A DNA stretch of 64,000 nt from Nocardia salmonicida NBRC 13393 (GCF_001613085.1 NZ_BDBR01000008.1:124001-188000), one strand, 5' to 3'; positions 26,993 to 39,720 are shown, counted from the first letter of the stretch. Program-made: numbers and translations. The notes: a model not told the origin generated them from the sequence alone.

Positions 26993-27321
26993 TCGAAGCG
27001 TGCTGGTGCCCCGGCGCGAAACGATGCGGCGCAGGCTCCTCGGCGTTCACCGCACTCGGCCCGGACAGCCTCTGCGGCCACCGGTGGAGCGATCGGGATC
27101 GTCGCCGTGGCGTGGTGGCCGAGACCGGTAGCTGACCGGGACGAACAGGGGTGTGACGGAGGCCCGGCGGTACCGCCACGAAGTTGCTACGATCGCTCAG
27201 CGAACGCGCCGACCCGCCAACAGGATCGGGCCGACGAGGCGGACCGGCCGGAAGTATTTCCAGCTCCCACACGTCGATGTGCGTGCCGCGCAATTGGCGT
27301 GACGAGTTAGGGGACAATCCG
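26993..27321. other. 329-bp intergenic region before the MMPL gene
   Basis: No gene is recognised. The MMPL reading frame stays open upstream to 27184, but the residues there (Pro/Gly/Arg/Ser-rich) do not look like an MMPL N-terminus. A TACGAT at 27189 is a possible -10 without a clear -35. Confidence 0.4.
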
Positions 27322-29712
27322 GTGTTCGAATTCACCAGGCGGCGCAGCTGCTGGGTGCTCGGCGTTTTCGCGGTGCTCGCGGTGGTGCTCGGCGCGCTGG
27401 GAGCCACGCTGTTCGAGCGGGTGGAGGGCGGCGGATACACCGACTCCGGCAGTGAATCCAGCCGCGCGCTCGAGGTGTTGCGCGAGGAGTTCGGGCAGGC
27501 GCCGCCGAACCTGCTGCTGCTGGTGGAGACCGAGTCCTCGGTCGAGGACCCCGAATCCACCGCGGCGGCAACGGCACTGGTCGCCAACCTGCAGGAACGC
27601 GCCGGCGTCACCGAGGTGATGTCGTACTGGACCTCCCACCAGCCCGCGCTGCGCAGTGTCGACGGCAAACAGGGTCTGATCGTCGCGAGCGTGCTCGGCA
27701 GCGAACGCGAGATCGACGAACGCGTCACCGCCATCTCCGAAGAGCTGACAGGCGAACAGGGATCGTTGCAGGTCAGGGCGGGCGGCTTCGCCATGCTCAT
27801 GCACGAGACGGTGCAGCAGAGCAAGACCGATATCGCCAAGGGCGAGGCCATCGCCTTCCCGCTCACGCTGATCGCGCTGATGTTCGTCTTCGGCGGTCTG
27901 GTCGCCGCGAGCCTGCCGCTGCTCGTCGCGATCGGCACCGTGCTCACCACCATGGGCGCGCTGTGGTTGCTCACCCTGTTCACCCCGCTGTCGGTGACCG
28001 CCACCAATGTGGCGACGCTGCTCGGCCTCGGTCTGGCCATCGATTACAGCCTGTTGATCGTCAACCGCTACCGCGACGAACTCTCCGAAGGCCGCACCCC
28101 GGCCGGTGCGGTGGCCACTACTCTGCGCACGGCGGGTCGCACCGTCGCGTTCTCCGCGCTCACCGTCGCGGTGGCGCTGGCCGGGTTGCTGTTCTTCCCG
28201 CTGCTGGCGATCCGGTCGATGGGGTACGCGGGCATCGTCGTGGCGGCGCTGGCGGCGCTGGTCTCGCTCACCGTGCTGCCCGCCGCGCTGTTGCTGATCG
28301 GCACACGCATCGACAAGGGGCAGCTCGGCTGGTGGTTCCTGCGCGCCCCGCGCCCCGCGCCGGGGGAGGGCGCCTGGCACAAGCTCGCCACCGCCGTGAT
28401 GCGTAAGCCGATCTCGATCGGACTCGCTGTCACCGCGCTGCTGCTCCTGCTCGGCGCGCCGTTCCTCGGCGTGAACCTCGGTTTCCCGGACGAACGCACG
28501 CTGCCGGAATCGATGAACTCCCGTCAGGTCACCGAGATCGTGGCGCGCGACTTCGGCGAGAGCGACCAGCACACGATCGTCGCCGTGCTTCCCGACAGCG
28601 CGTACAGCGCCGCGGGACTCGACACCATCGCCCGCGATATGTCCGACCTGGACAATGTCCGTCGCGTCGACACCGCCACCGGCAGCTACGCCCAGGGCGG
28701 GCTGCTGCTCGAGCCCACCGCGGCGAACTCGCGATTCCGGGTCGAGAAGGCGGTCTACCTGTCGATCGTGTCGAGCACCGGCGACAGTGATGCCCTCGCC
28801 GATCTGGTCGAGCAGGTGCGCGCGGTGCGGACGCCGAGCGAACTGCTGGTCGGCGGCGTGGCCGCGGCCAATGCCGACTCGGTCGCGGCCATCGAGAACG
28901 AACTGCCGTGGGCGCTCGGCTTCGTGGTGATCATGATGCTGATCGTGCTGTTCGCGCTCACCGGCAGCGTGGTGCTGCCGGTGCTGGCGGTGATCCTCAG
29001 CGCGCTGAGCCTGACCGCGACGTTCGGTGCGCTGGTGTGGATCTTCCAGGACGGGCACCTGTCCGGGGTGCTCGGCTTCACCGTCACCGGGGATCTGTCC
29101 GCCACGGTCCCGGTGATGTTGTTCGCCGCCGCCTTCGGGCTCGCGATGGACTACCAGGTGTTCCTGCTGTCGCGGATTCGGGAGGAATACGACCGCACCG
29201 GCAAGAACGAGACAGCGGTCGCGCTCGGCCTGGAAAGGGTCGGGCGCATCGTCACCGCCGCCGCGATCCTCATCTCGCTGGTGTTCCTCGGCTTCCTGGC
29301 CTCCGACATCACCTTCATGAAGGCGTTCGGCATCGGCCTGCCGTTGGCCGTGATCGTCGACGCCACCCTCGTGCGCGGGTTCCTGCTGCCCGCCACGATG
29401 AAGGTGCTCGGCGACGCGAACTGGTACGCACCGGAATTCCTGCGTCGCCTGCACGACCGGTGGGGCCTGGACGAGGGCGGTGCGGCGCGCTCGCCGAAAC
29501 GTGAAGTGGTGGTGCGTGATCCGCTCGCCGCCAGGCCGGAGGAGATCGTCGTCGTGGATCCACTCGCGCGGGCGGAGGCGGCGCGGGCGGAAGCGGCCCG
29601 AGCCGAGGCCGAGCGTTCCGACGCGGCGCGGGCAGAGGACGGTGTGCGGGAGAACTCGCGGGCGCAGGAGAGTATTTCGGTCTCGACGGGAAGCCGCGAG
29701 ACCTCGGTCTGA
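27322..29712 (+). CDS. MMPL-family RND transporter
   Basis: 796 residues from GTG at 27322, chosen because AGGGGA lies 7 nt upstream and the frame before it is not MMPL-like. Two RND repeats are visible, each with one helix, a large periplasmic domain and five helices. The two proton-relay/heme-family motifs are GLAIDYSLLIVNRYRDE and GLAMDYQVFLLSRIREE. The C-terminal 90 residues are cytoplasmic and end with RAEAA repeats. MMPL proteins export mycolate esters, lipids or siderophores; this one resembles the shorter group without a large D2 domain, but the substrate is not evident. Confidence 0.9.
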   Translation: MFEFTRRRSCWVLGVFAVLAVVLGALGATLFERVEGGGYTDSGSESSRALEVLREEFGQAPPNLLLLVETESSVEDPESTAAATALVANLQERAGVTEVMSYWTSHQPALRSVDGKQGLIVASVLGSEREIDERVTAISEELTGEQGSLQVRAGGFAMLMHETVQQSKTDIAKGEAIAFPLTLIALMFVFGGLVAASLPLLVAIGTVLTTMGALWLLTLFTPLSVTATNVATLLGLGLAIDYSLLIVNRYRDELSEGRTPAGAVATTLRTAGRTVAFSALTVAVALAGLLFFPLLAIRSMGYAGIVVAALAALVSLTVLPAALLLIGTRIDKGQLGWWFLRAPRPAPGEGAWHKLATAVMRKPISIGLAVTALLLLLGAPFLGVNLGFPDERTLPESMNSRQVTEIVARDFGESDQHTIVAVLPDSAYSAAGLDTIARDMSDLDNVRRVDTATGSYAQGGLLLEPTAANSRFRVEKAVYLSIVSSTGDSDALADLVEQVRAVRTPSELLVGGVAAANADSVAAIENELPWALGFVVIMMLIVLFALTGSVVLPVLAVILSALSLTATFGALVWIFQDGHLSGVLGFTVTGDLSATVPVMLFAAAFGLAMDYQVFLLSRIREEYDRTGKNETAVALGLERVGRIVTAAAILISLVFLGFLASDITFMKAFGIGLPLAVIVDATLVRGFLLPATMKVLGDANWYAPEFLRRLHDRWGLDEGGAARSPKREVVVRDPLAARPEEIVVVDPLARAEAARAEAARAEAERSDAARAEDGVRENSRAQESISVSTGSRETSV

Positions 29713-29719
29713 CAAGACA

Positions 29720-29760
29720 TCGCAGGGCGGGCAACGGGGAACCGTTGCCCGCCCCTGCGA
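29720..29760. terminator. Bidirectional terminator
   Basis: Stem of 18 bp with one bulged base (TCGCAGG-GCGGGCAACGG and its complement) and a GGAA loop, between convergent genes ending at 29712 and 29779. Confidence 0.85.
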
Positions 29761-29778
29761 GTTTCGATGCTGTGGGTT

Positions 29779-30543
29779 TCAGATGCCGCCGGTGGACAGG
29801 AACCCGCCGTCGACCCGCACGCAATCACCGGTGATCCACGCGGCCTCGTCGGACACCAGGAAGGCGATCAGCCGGGCCACGTCTTCGGGCACGCCGAGTC
29901 GCTTCATCGGGTACACGCTCGCGGCCCGCTCCTCGTCGTCGGAGTACAGCGCGTCGGCGAACTTGGTCTTGACCACGCCCGGCGCCACCGCGTTGACACG
30001 GATCTTGGGGCCCAGCTGCCAGGCCAGCTCCTCGGTGAGCCGGATCAGCGCCGCCTTCGACGCGCCGTAGGCCGAGATGACCCCGGACGACCGGATACCC
30101 GCGACGCTGGCCACGTTCACCACGGCGCCGCCGTGCTCGGCCATCCACGCGCGGTAGGCCTGCTGCACATAGCCGAGCGAGGCCACCACGTTCACATCGA
30201 AGATCTTGCTGACGCCACCCAGATCGGCGTCCATCAGCGCACCGTAGACGGGGTTGATGCCGGTGTTGTTGATCAGGATGTCGAGCGAGCCGTACTCGGT
30301 GACGGCCCTGGCCACGGCCTCCGCGCGCGCGTCGGCATCGCCCGCGTTGCCGGCGAGAAAGCTCACCTGGCCCTGGTGGCCCAGCGCGCGCAGCTCGGTG
30401 GCCGCGGCCTCCAGTGGTTCGGGTTTACGCGCGGTGATCAGCACGTTCGCGCCCCGGCGCATCAGTTCGGCCGCGGTCGCGAGGCCGATGCCGCGACTGG
30501 CTCCGGTGACGAGAGCGGTACGGCCAAGGAGATCGGTAGTCAT
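29779..30543 (-). CDS. Short-chain dehydrogenase/reductase
   Basis: 254 residues, classical SDR. The cofactor loop is TGASRGIG, followed by NNTG and the catalytic YGASKAA (Tyr and Lys), with ASVAG supplying Ser. The C-terminus ends WITGDCVRVDGGFLSTGGI. The cofactor site (ARKPEP after the second strand) favours NADP(H). A TACTCT -10 lies 6 nt before the ATG, giving a leaderless start. The substrate is unknown. It is divergent from the ABC-F gene. Confidence 0.88.
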   Translation of the reverse strand: MTTDLLGRTALVTGASRGIGLATAAELMRRGANVLITARKPEPLEAAATELRALGHQGQVSFLAGNAGDADARAEAVARAVTEYGSLDILINNTGINPVYGALMDADLGGVSKIFDVNVVASLGYVQQAYRAWMAEHGGAVVNVASVAGIRSSGVISAYGASKAALIRLTEELAWQLGPKIRVNAVAPGVVKTKFADALYSDDEERAASVYPMKRLGVPEDVARLIAFLVSDEAAWITGDCVRVDGGFLSTGGI

Positions 30544-30549
30544 GGCATG

Positions 30550-30555
30550 AGAGTA
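30550..30555 (-). promoter_or_regulatory. -10 element TACTCT for leaderless SDR gene
   Basis: Minus-strand TACTCT ends 6 nt before the ATG at 30543, with no Shine-Dalgarno. Confidence 0.4.
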
Positions 30556-30666
30556 ACCACGCTCACATCGGGCAGCGCCGGGTGCGGCTTCCTGAGGTGT
30601 CGACGGTAAAATAAGTGGTTCTTGCCGATATGCCTTTCCCGTTTGTCTTACTCTGAGGAGAACTCT

Positions 30667-32298
<1,632 letters not shown>

Positions 32299-32434
32299 AG
32301 CCGGTGTGTCGCGCATGAATCGCGGTGGCCGGGAGGAACTCGCGGGGATCGCGTGAGTTCGATCACTGTTTCCGTTGATCACCGAGTGCGGAGTGTCTAG
32401 CCTGGAGGAAGTGCTCGGCGACTCGGAGGAAGCC

Positions 32435-32707
32435 ATGAGCGACAGTTCCAGACAGGCCGCTAGGTCGGCCAAGGGTAAATCGACGATCGGCAAGGCCTCG
32501 CTGGGCAAGGGAACCCGGGTAACGGGCAAGTCCCGCGACCGGTTGCAGTCCCAGTTGAAGAAGCAGTACGAGGCGGGCGCGTCCATTCGCTCCCTGGCCA
32601 GGTCCACCGGCCGCTCGTACGGCTTCATCCACAATGTGCTGGTCGAGTCACACGTCGAACTGCGTGGGCGCGGCGGCGCCAATCGGCGCAAGAATCCGGC
32701 CGACTGA
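32435..32707 (+). CDS. Small helix-turn-helix protein (Rv1473A-like)
   Basis: 90 residues, very basic. The second half is a helix-turn-helix (QLKKQYEAGASIRSLARSTGRSYGFIHNVLVESHV) followed by a basic tail. The N-terminal 35 residues are Ser/Gly/Lys-rich and probably disordered. ATG 32435 has GGAGGA 7 nt upstream. It follows the ABC-F gene in the same order as in M. tuberculosis. It probably binds nucleic acid; the target is not known. Confidence 0.8.
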   Translation: MSDSSRQAARSAKGKSTIGKASLGKGTRVTGKSRDRLQSQLKKQYEAGASIRSLARSTGRSYGFIHNVLVESHVELRGRGGANRRKNPAD

Positions 32708-32730
32708 GCGGGGCGTCGTCGACGGAGCCG

Positions 32731-33690
32731 CTACCAGCCTGCGACGGCTCCGTCGCCGCGGACCAGCAGATTGGCCAGGCTGGCGAACAGCGGCAGCCCC
32801 GTCTTGATCTCGAGGTACGCGAACTGCCCCTGTGGGTTCACCTCGAGGAAGTAGTACTCGCCATCGCTGCCGAGGCGTAGATCGACCACGCCGAAGCTGA
32901 GTCCGAGCGCGCCCATCAGGGTCGCGAGGGACTTGCTCACCGAGGCCGGTAGCCGATCCGGCGCGAAGGCGACGGAGGTGTCGAGACGGGAATCGATGCG
33001 GCCTACCCCCGACTGAGAGTCGATGCGCACACTCCACTCGACACCGTCGACCCACACCACCCGCAGATCGCAGCTGGCCTCCACGTAATCCTGGAACGTG
33101 GTCGGCGTCGAACGGATCGAGTCGAGCCGGTTCAACTCGGGTCTGGTGATGATCCTCGTCTCGGAGAACTCGCCACGCCCGGTACCGGTGCGTTTGTACA
33201 CCACTGGACCACACCGGGATTCGACGAAACTGCGCGCCTCGTCCGGGTCGTTGGTGATCAGCGTTTCCGGGATGGTGAAACCCGCCCGCTGCGCGGTTTC
33301 GAGCTGCACGATCTTGCGCGAGGCGGTGCGTTCGGCGGCCGGATCGTTGACCCAGTACGCCGGGATCGACCACAGCATGCCCTGCAGGAATCCGTCGCAC
33401 TCGGCCTGGCGGAACTCGTCGTCGGCGGCGCGCACGCCGGTGGGGACTTTGCACGGGTGCGGCCTGCGCCACCACACCGCGCGCACGTCGTCGAGACCGT
33501 GGATGTGTGACATCGCGCGGTTGGTGCCCGCTTTGTCGAGCCGGAAACTCCCTGTCTCGGAGGGAAAGTCACGCAAGTCGAGTCGGATCGGGTCGAGGCC
33601 GTGGTGTTCTCGCAAGGTCGACGCCAGCGCATCGGCGTGCAGGTCGTCGGTTTCGGAGACGATGAGCACGGCGTCGGTCGCGCCTTCCAT
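32731..33690 (-). CDS. ATP-grasp ligase, MvdC/MvdD-like (graspetide maturase candidate)
   Basis: 319 residues. An N-terminal pre-ATP-grasp domain (ADALASTLREHHGLDPIRLDL, and VRAVWWRRP, a hallmark of this family) is followed by the ATP-grasp core: VVYKRTGTGRGEFSE loop, DLRVVWVDG and the metal-binding FGVVDLRLGSDGEYYFLEVNPQGQF. MvdC/MvdD-type enzymes form ester or amide bonds between side chains in ribosomal peptides. It starts 15 bp downstream of the stop of a 139-residue protein that could be its substrate. It could also act on a small molecule, so maturase function is inferred from domain and context. Confidence 0.8.
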   Translation of the reverse strand: MEGATDAVLIVSETDDLHADALASTLREHHGLDPIRLDLRDFPSETGSFRLDKAGTNRAMSHIHGLDDVRAVWWRRPHPCKVPTGVRAADDEFRQAECDGFLQGMLWSIPAYWVNDPAAERTASRKIVQLETAQRAGFTIPETLITNDPDEARSFVESRCGPVVYKRTGTGRGEFSETRIITRPELNRLDSIRSTPTTFQDYVEASCDLRVVWVDGVEWSVRIDSQSGVGRIDSRLDTSVAFAPDRLPASVSKSLATLMGALGLSFGVVDLRLGSDGEYYFLEVNPQGQFAYLEIKTGLPLFASLANLLVRGDGAVAGW

Positions 33691-33705
33691 GACTTCCGCG
33701 CCGTT

Positions 33706-34125
33706 TCAGTCGAGGCTGTCGCAGTTGATGCCGTCGCGGAAGGTGAACGTCGCTCCGGTGGCGCCACCTCGTTCGGTGATGCGCAGTTTCGTCGCCCAGC
33801 TGCGGGTGGCGCGGGCCAGCTGCTCGTCGTCCAGCGCCTCCGACGGTTCCGGTGCGAGGGTGATCGGTCGGTCGACCAGATCGACGCGCATCCGTCGGGT
33901 GAAATCGGCGGTGGCGCCGGGGCGGATATCGACCCGCACCTGACGTTCACCCGCGCCCACGCGGTCTTCGGTGAGTCGTACGACGTCGTTGCGGTCGAAA
34001 GTCCAGGTTCCACCGTCTACGCGCACCGAGATGTCGTGATCGGACTCGGCCACCAGCAATCCGCGCAAGGCGGGGCCCCGATCTCGGGACGACGCGGTAG
34101 CGGGGAGGTGGATGGCGTCGGTCAT
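33706..34125 (-). CDS. Candidate graspetide precursor or partner protein
   Basis: 139 residues, no signal peptide. The N-terminal 110 residues look folded, with strands such as ISVRVDGGTWTFDRNDVVRLTEDRV and RRMRVDLVDRPITL. The C-terminal 30 residues are Gly/Thr-rich and end in FRDGINCDSLD, supplying Thr, Ser, Asp and Cys side chains suited to ATP-grasp cross-linking. It directly precedes the ATP-grasp gene in one transcript. I do not recognise its family. Most known graspetide precursors are shorter, so it may instead be a leader-bearing scaffold. Confidence 0.6.
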   Translation of the reverse strand: MTDAIHLPATASSRDRGPALRGLLVAESDHDISVRVDGGTWTFDRNDVVRLTEDRVGAGERQVRVDIRPGATADFTRRMRVDLVDRPITLAPEPSEALDDEQLARATRSWATKLRITERGGATGATFTFRDGINCDSLD

Positions 34126-34189
34126 GGGCGCTCACTCCGATCTTTTCTCGTCTGCTCGCGATTTGCCAGAACCCCAAAAGGTGCTTCGG

Positions 34190-34195
34190 ATCATA
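34190..34195 (-). promoter_or_regulatory. Possible -10 (TATGAT) of the ATP-grasp operon
   Basis: Minus-strand TATGAT lies 64 nt upstream of the 34125 start. No convincing -35 is found at the right spacing. Confidence 0.25.
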
Positions 34196-34361
34196 ACGTG
34201 AACAGGTGGCCCGCCGAGCGGGTTCGCGAGATTTGCGGAGTGCCGGGCAAACCGCCGAGCGGCGCGTGATCGCCTTGCCGGGAAAGAATTTCGGACAACT
34301 CGGATGTTGCAACTGTGTTCTCACGGGCAATCCAGCAGCAAACATATCTGACAACGGCGCA

Positions 34362-34397
34362 GCGGGCGCCCCCGAGTCTGTGTCGGAGGGCGCCCGC
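34362..34397 (-). terminator. Terminator of the thioesterase gene
   Basis: Stem GCGGGCGCCC / GGGCGCCCGC with a further CGA/TCG pair, 17 nt after the thioesterase stop on the minus strand. Confidence 0.65.
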
Positions 34398-34414
34398 CGC
34401 GCCGCGTGCGGTCT

Positions 34415-34834
34415 CTAGAGTCCGAGCAGTTCGGGATTCTCGGCGAGCTCGCGGAAGTGTTCGGCCGGTTTCGCGACGAGCCGACGGGTCGTCAGATCCA
34501 TCGCGCCCGCCACAACGGTGATCTCTGCGGCGACCGTACCGTCGAGCTTGATGATCTGGTGGTGGAAGCGGAAGACCTTCTCGCCTTCCTTCCAATCGAG
34601 CACGCAGGTCACCGTGACCTCGTCGCCACCGCGCAGCTCGCGCTTGTACTTGATGGTGGACTCGAGCACCACCGCGCCGACGCCGCTGGCGATGAACTTG
34701 TCCTGCGCGATCCCCGCCGCGCGCATCAGCTCCCACCGGGCGTGCTCGCCGTACTGGTGGTAGACGGCGTGATTGAGGTGGCCCTGGGTGTCGAGCTCGT
34801 AGCCGCGGACGAGGACCGGTACGGAGAACGTCAT
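34415..34834 (-). CDS. Acyl-CoA thioesterase, hot-dog fold (4HBT)
   Basis: 139 residues. The active-site strip is RGYELDTQGHLNHAVYHQYGEHARWELM, with the catalytic Asp in the D-x-Q-G-H-x-N pattern of 4HBT enzymes. The start at 34834 gives the family N-terminus (MTFSVPVLVRGYELD); longer frames add Arg-rich sequence unlike the family. It hydrolyses small or medium acyl-CoA thioesters. It stands alone between the ATP-grasp pair and the cupin gene. Confidence 0.87.
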   Translation of the reverse strand: MTFSVPVLVRGYELDTQGHLNHAVYHQYGEHARWELMRAAGIAQDKFIASGVGAVVLESTIKYKRELRGGDEVTVTCVLDWKEGEKVFRFHHQIIKLDGTVAAEITVVAGAMDLTTRRLVAKPAEHFRELAENPELLGL

Positions 34835-34920
34835 ACGGCGTATAACCGGCCGCTTCCGACTCGTTGTTCCCGATCGGCGTGCAATCTCGGCCACAGTGCG
34901 ACCGGGGACCGCATGACGGA

Positions 34921-35415
34921 TCAGCCGCGGTGGGCGTTGCGCTCGGCCCACCAGGCGGGCGCGTCGACGAAGTGGTTGTCGAATTCCTCTTGGGCGGCGA
35001 CGAATTCGTCATGGGTGGCGTCGCCGCGGAGGAGCCGGTCGAGCAGGCGGAAGTACTCGAAGCGTTGCACGCCGGGCATCAGTGCGATCAGGATGCGCGC
35101 GCCGCTGTCCGGGGTGGCGCCGAAGGCGTGCGGCATCTGCCGCGGGACGACCAGCGAGCCGCCCGTGCCGACGGTGAGGATGCGGTCGCCCGCCATGACC
35201 TGGAGCTCGCCGTCGGCGACGTAGAACAGCTCGTCGGAGCGGGTGTGGAAGTGCGGGGCGGCGCCGTCGGCGCCCTGGGTCATGGTGACTTCGAGCGTGC
35301 TGACCGCGCCGTCGCTGGCGTTCGCGTCGGTGAGCAGGCGCATGCGCACGTTCTCGGTACCCAGGGTCTCGGCGTCCTCGGGCAGGCAGAGGGCGATCTC
35401 GCGGGTGTTCGTCAT
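34921..35415 (-). CDS. Cupin-domain protein
   Basis: 164 residues. A single cupin fold has motif 1 PHFHTRSDELFYVADGE and motif 2 VPRQMPHAFGA, so metal ligands His, His, Glu and His are present. The C-terminal 50 residues form a helical tail (FEYFRLLDRLL). Small cupins of this type include quercetinase-like dioxygenases and ligand-binding proteins. The gene is divergent from a MarR regulator with an operator between, so it is probably its target. The start could also be 35421. Confidence 0.8.
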   Translation of the reverse strand: MTNTREIALCLPEDAETLGTENVRMRLLTDANASDGAVSTLEVTMTQGADGAAPHFHTRSDELFYVADGELQVMAGDRILTVGTGGSLVVPRQMPHAFGATPDSGARILIALMPGVQRFEYFRLLDRLLRGDATHDEFVAAQEEFDNHFVDAPAWWAERNAHRG

Positions 35416-35436
35416 GACCATTCCGTTCGTCGGTTG

Positions 35437-35456
35437 ATAGTTAGGTACCGAACTAT
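35437..35456. promoter_or_regulatory. MarR operator between cupin and MarR genes
   Basis: ATAGTTAGGTACCGAACTAT is a 20-bp palindrome with 9 of 10 pairs matching. It covers the -35 position of the MarR promoter, whose -10 TAGAAT is at 35468-35473. Confidence 0.75.
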
Positions 35457-35467
35457 ATCCCAGCGAA

Positions 35468-35473
35468 TAGAAT
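35468..35473 (+). promoter_or_regulatory. -10 element TAGAAT for leaderless MarR gene
   Basis: TAGAAT ends 7 nt before the ATG at 35481; this supports 35481 over the in-frame ATG at 35472, which overlaps the hexamer. Confidence 0.5.
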
Positions 35474-35480
35474 GCTGTCC

Positions 35481-35981
35481 ATGGATGAACGTGAGCCGGA
35501 TGTGGTCGACGCGATCACGGCGCAGTGGCAGCGGGAGCGACCCGATCTGGAACTCGAGGCGATGGCGGTCTTCGGCAGACTCGGCAGGCTCATGAACGTG
35601 GCCATGGCGCGGATCGAAAGTGTTTTCACCGCACACGGTTTGCAGCGCGGCGAGTTCGATGTGCTTGCGGCACTGCGTCGTTCGGGCGCACCCTTCGAAC
35701 TCAACCCGTCGGTGCTCGCCGATACCTTGATGCTGTCGCGGGCGGGGATGACCGGGCGTATCGACCGACTCGAAACGGCGGGCCTGGTTCGCCGCGTCGC
35801 CGATCGCGAGGATCGACGCGCCGTGCGGGTGGCGCTCACCGATCAGGGCAGGGCGCTCGTCGACACGGTGGTCGTGGCGCACACCGAGAACGAGACGGCG
35901 ATGCTGGCGGTACTGAAGCCGGCCGATCGTGTCGCCCTGGACCGTATCTCGCGAACCTTGCTCAGTGGTTGGGCGAGCTGA
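35481..35981 (+). CDS. MarR-family transcriptional regulator
   Basis: 166 residues. The winged helix is complete: FDVLAALRRSGAPFELNPSVLADTLMLSRAGMTGRIDRLETAGLVRRVADREDRRAVRVALTDQG (DNA-binding helix and wing with the DxRxxR signature). It is divergent from the cupin gene, with a palindromic operator covering its own -35, so autorepression and control of the cupin gene are likely. The inducer is unknown. Confidence 0.88.
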   Translation: MDEREPDVVDAITAQWQRERPDLELEAMAVFGRLGRLMNVAMARIESVFTAHGLQRGEFDVLAALRRSGAPFELNPSVLADTLMLSRAGMTGRIDRLETAGLVRRVADREDRRAVRVALTDQGRALVDTVVVAHTENETAMLAVLKPADRVALDRISRTLLSGWAS

Positions 35982-36087
35982 CCCGCCGATCCCGGTCGGG
36001 GAAACGACCTCCGGGGAATTTCCCGCCGCGCGCAATCGGCTAGGGCTCGGCGGCCATGGGCTACTCCATGGCCGCGTCGAGCCCGAC

Positions 36088-36657
36088 TCAGGATTCCTTG
36101 CGTCGCACCGAGGCTTCGACGAGATCCAGTACGGCGGAGAGGTTTTCGTTGGTGTGACCCGAGGCGATGCGGGCGATCAACCCGTCGAGGACCAAGTCGA
36201 GGTAGCCGAGTAGGACATCGGTGGGGACATCGTCTCGGAGGGCGCCTGCTGCTTTGCGGCGCTCGAGGCGGGCCAGGGTCGCGGCGGTCAGTTCGGCCGA
36301 GCGCTGGGTCCAGCCCGCGCGGAACTCGGGGTCGGTGCGGACTCTGCGCGCGATTTCCAGGCGGGTGCCCAGCCAGTTGAATTCCTCCGGGCGGGCGAGC
36401 ATATCGCGCATCACCTGGACCAGGCCCTGATTGGCGGCGACTTCGGCCATGCGTTCGGCGTCGTCTTTGGCCAGGGCGAAGAACAGGGCGTCCTTGTCGC
36501 GGAAATGGTGGAAGATCGCGCCGCGGGACAGGCCGATGGCCTCTTCCAGGCGGCGCACGGTGGCGCCGTCGTAGCCGTATTCGGCGAAGCAGCGTCGTGC
36601 ACCGTCGAGGATCTGGCTGCGGCGGGCGGCGAGGTGGTCGTCGCTGACCTTGGGCAT
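36088..36657 (-). CDS. acnR: AcnR, TetR-type repressor of aconitase
   Basis: 189 residues. The HTH is at about 10-55 (RRSQILDGARRCFAEYGYDGATVRRLEEAIGLSRGAIFHHFRDKDALF), matching actinobacterial AcnR proteins. The C-terminal domain binds citrate and metal in the Corynebacterium protein. It sits directly downstream of acn on the same strand, as Rv1474c does beside Rv1475c. A good AcnR operator lies in the acn promoter. Confidence 0.88.
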   Translation of the reverse strand: MPKVSDDHLAARRSQILDGARRCFAEYGYDGATVRRLEEAIGLSRGAIFHHFRDKDALFFALAKDDAERMAEVAANQGLVQVMRDMLARPEEFNWLGTRLEIARRVRTDPEFRAGWTQRSAELTAATLARLERRKAAGALRDDVPTDVLLGYLDLVLDGLIARIASGHTNENLSAVLDLVEASVRRKES

Positions 36658-36684
36658 GATTCCTCCAGCTAGCGGATACACGGA

Positions 36685-36777
36685 CCCCCGCCCCGGCGAA
36701 CCGAGACGGGGGCTGTCGCATTATTCATGGGGCAAGCGAATGCCCTTGTGGCGCAACACCTTACGGTGTTGCGCCAC
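36685..36777 (-). terminator. Three consecutive hairpins between acn and acnR
   Basis: Reading in the direction of transcription after acn: a perfect 13-bp stem (GTGGCGCAACACC, GTAA loop on the minus strand) at 36748-36777; a 5-bp GGGCA/TGCCC hairpin at 36730-36745; and a CCCCCG/CGGGGG hairpin with inner CGG/CCG at 36685-36712, just before acnR. The first is a likely terminator; the others may tune read-through into acnR. Confidence 0.6.
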
Positions 36778-36789
36778 CGGGTCGAACAA

Positions 36790-39588
<2,799 letters not shown>

Positions 39589-39697
39589 GTCAGCTCCACT
39601 CATGTGTGAGGGTGTGCCGCCGGCGGGGCTGTGCCGGCGGCTCGCGTCTTCGGAGGGGGTATCCGGCGCCGTGAGATGCCGAATTCCTCGCCGTACG

Positions 39698-39703
39698 AGC
39701 CTA
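39698..39703 (-). promoter_or_regulatory. -10 element TAGGCT of the acn promoter
   Basis: Minus-strand TAGGCT immediately follows the AcnR-type operator. It would place the transcript start near 39691 with a leader of about 100 nt. Confidence 0.5.
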
Positions 39704-39704
39704 A

Positions 39705-39720
39705 CAGTACGCTTGTCCTA
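39705..39720 (-). promoter_or_regulatory. AcnR operator in the acn promoter
   Basis: Minus-strand TAGGACAAGCGTACTG matches, apart from the first base, the Corynebacterium AcnR consensus as I recall it (CAGNAC-nnnc-GTACTG). It fills the spacer just upstream of the -10, where bound repressor would block RNA polymerase. Confidence 0.75.

Noticed and set aside
27307..29715. An 802-codon minus-strand frame opposite the MMPL gene
   Set aside because: The product is Arg/His/Gln-rich without motifs, whereas the plus strand encodes a full MMPL transporter with both RND motifs.
36748..36777. 13-bp palindrome as an AcnR operator
   Set aside because: It lies downstream of acn, shows terminator form with a GTAA loop and has no similarity to the AcnR motif, which is found instead in the acn promoter.
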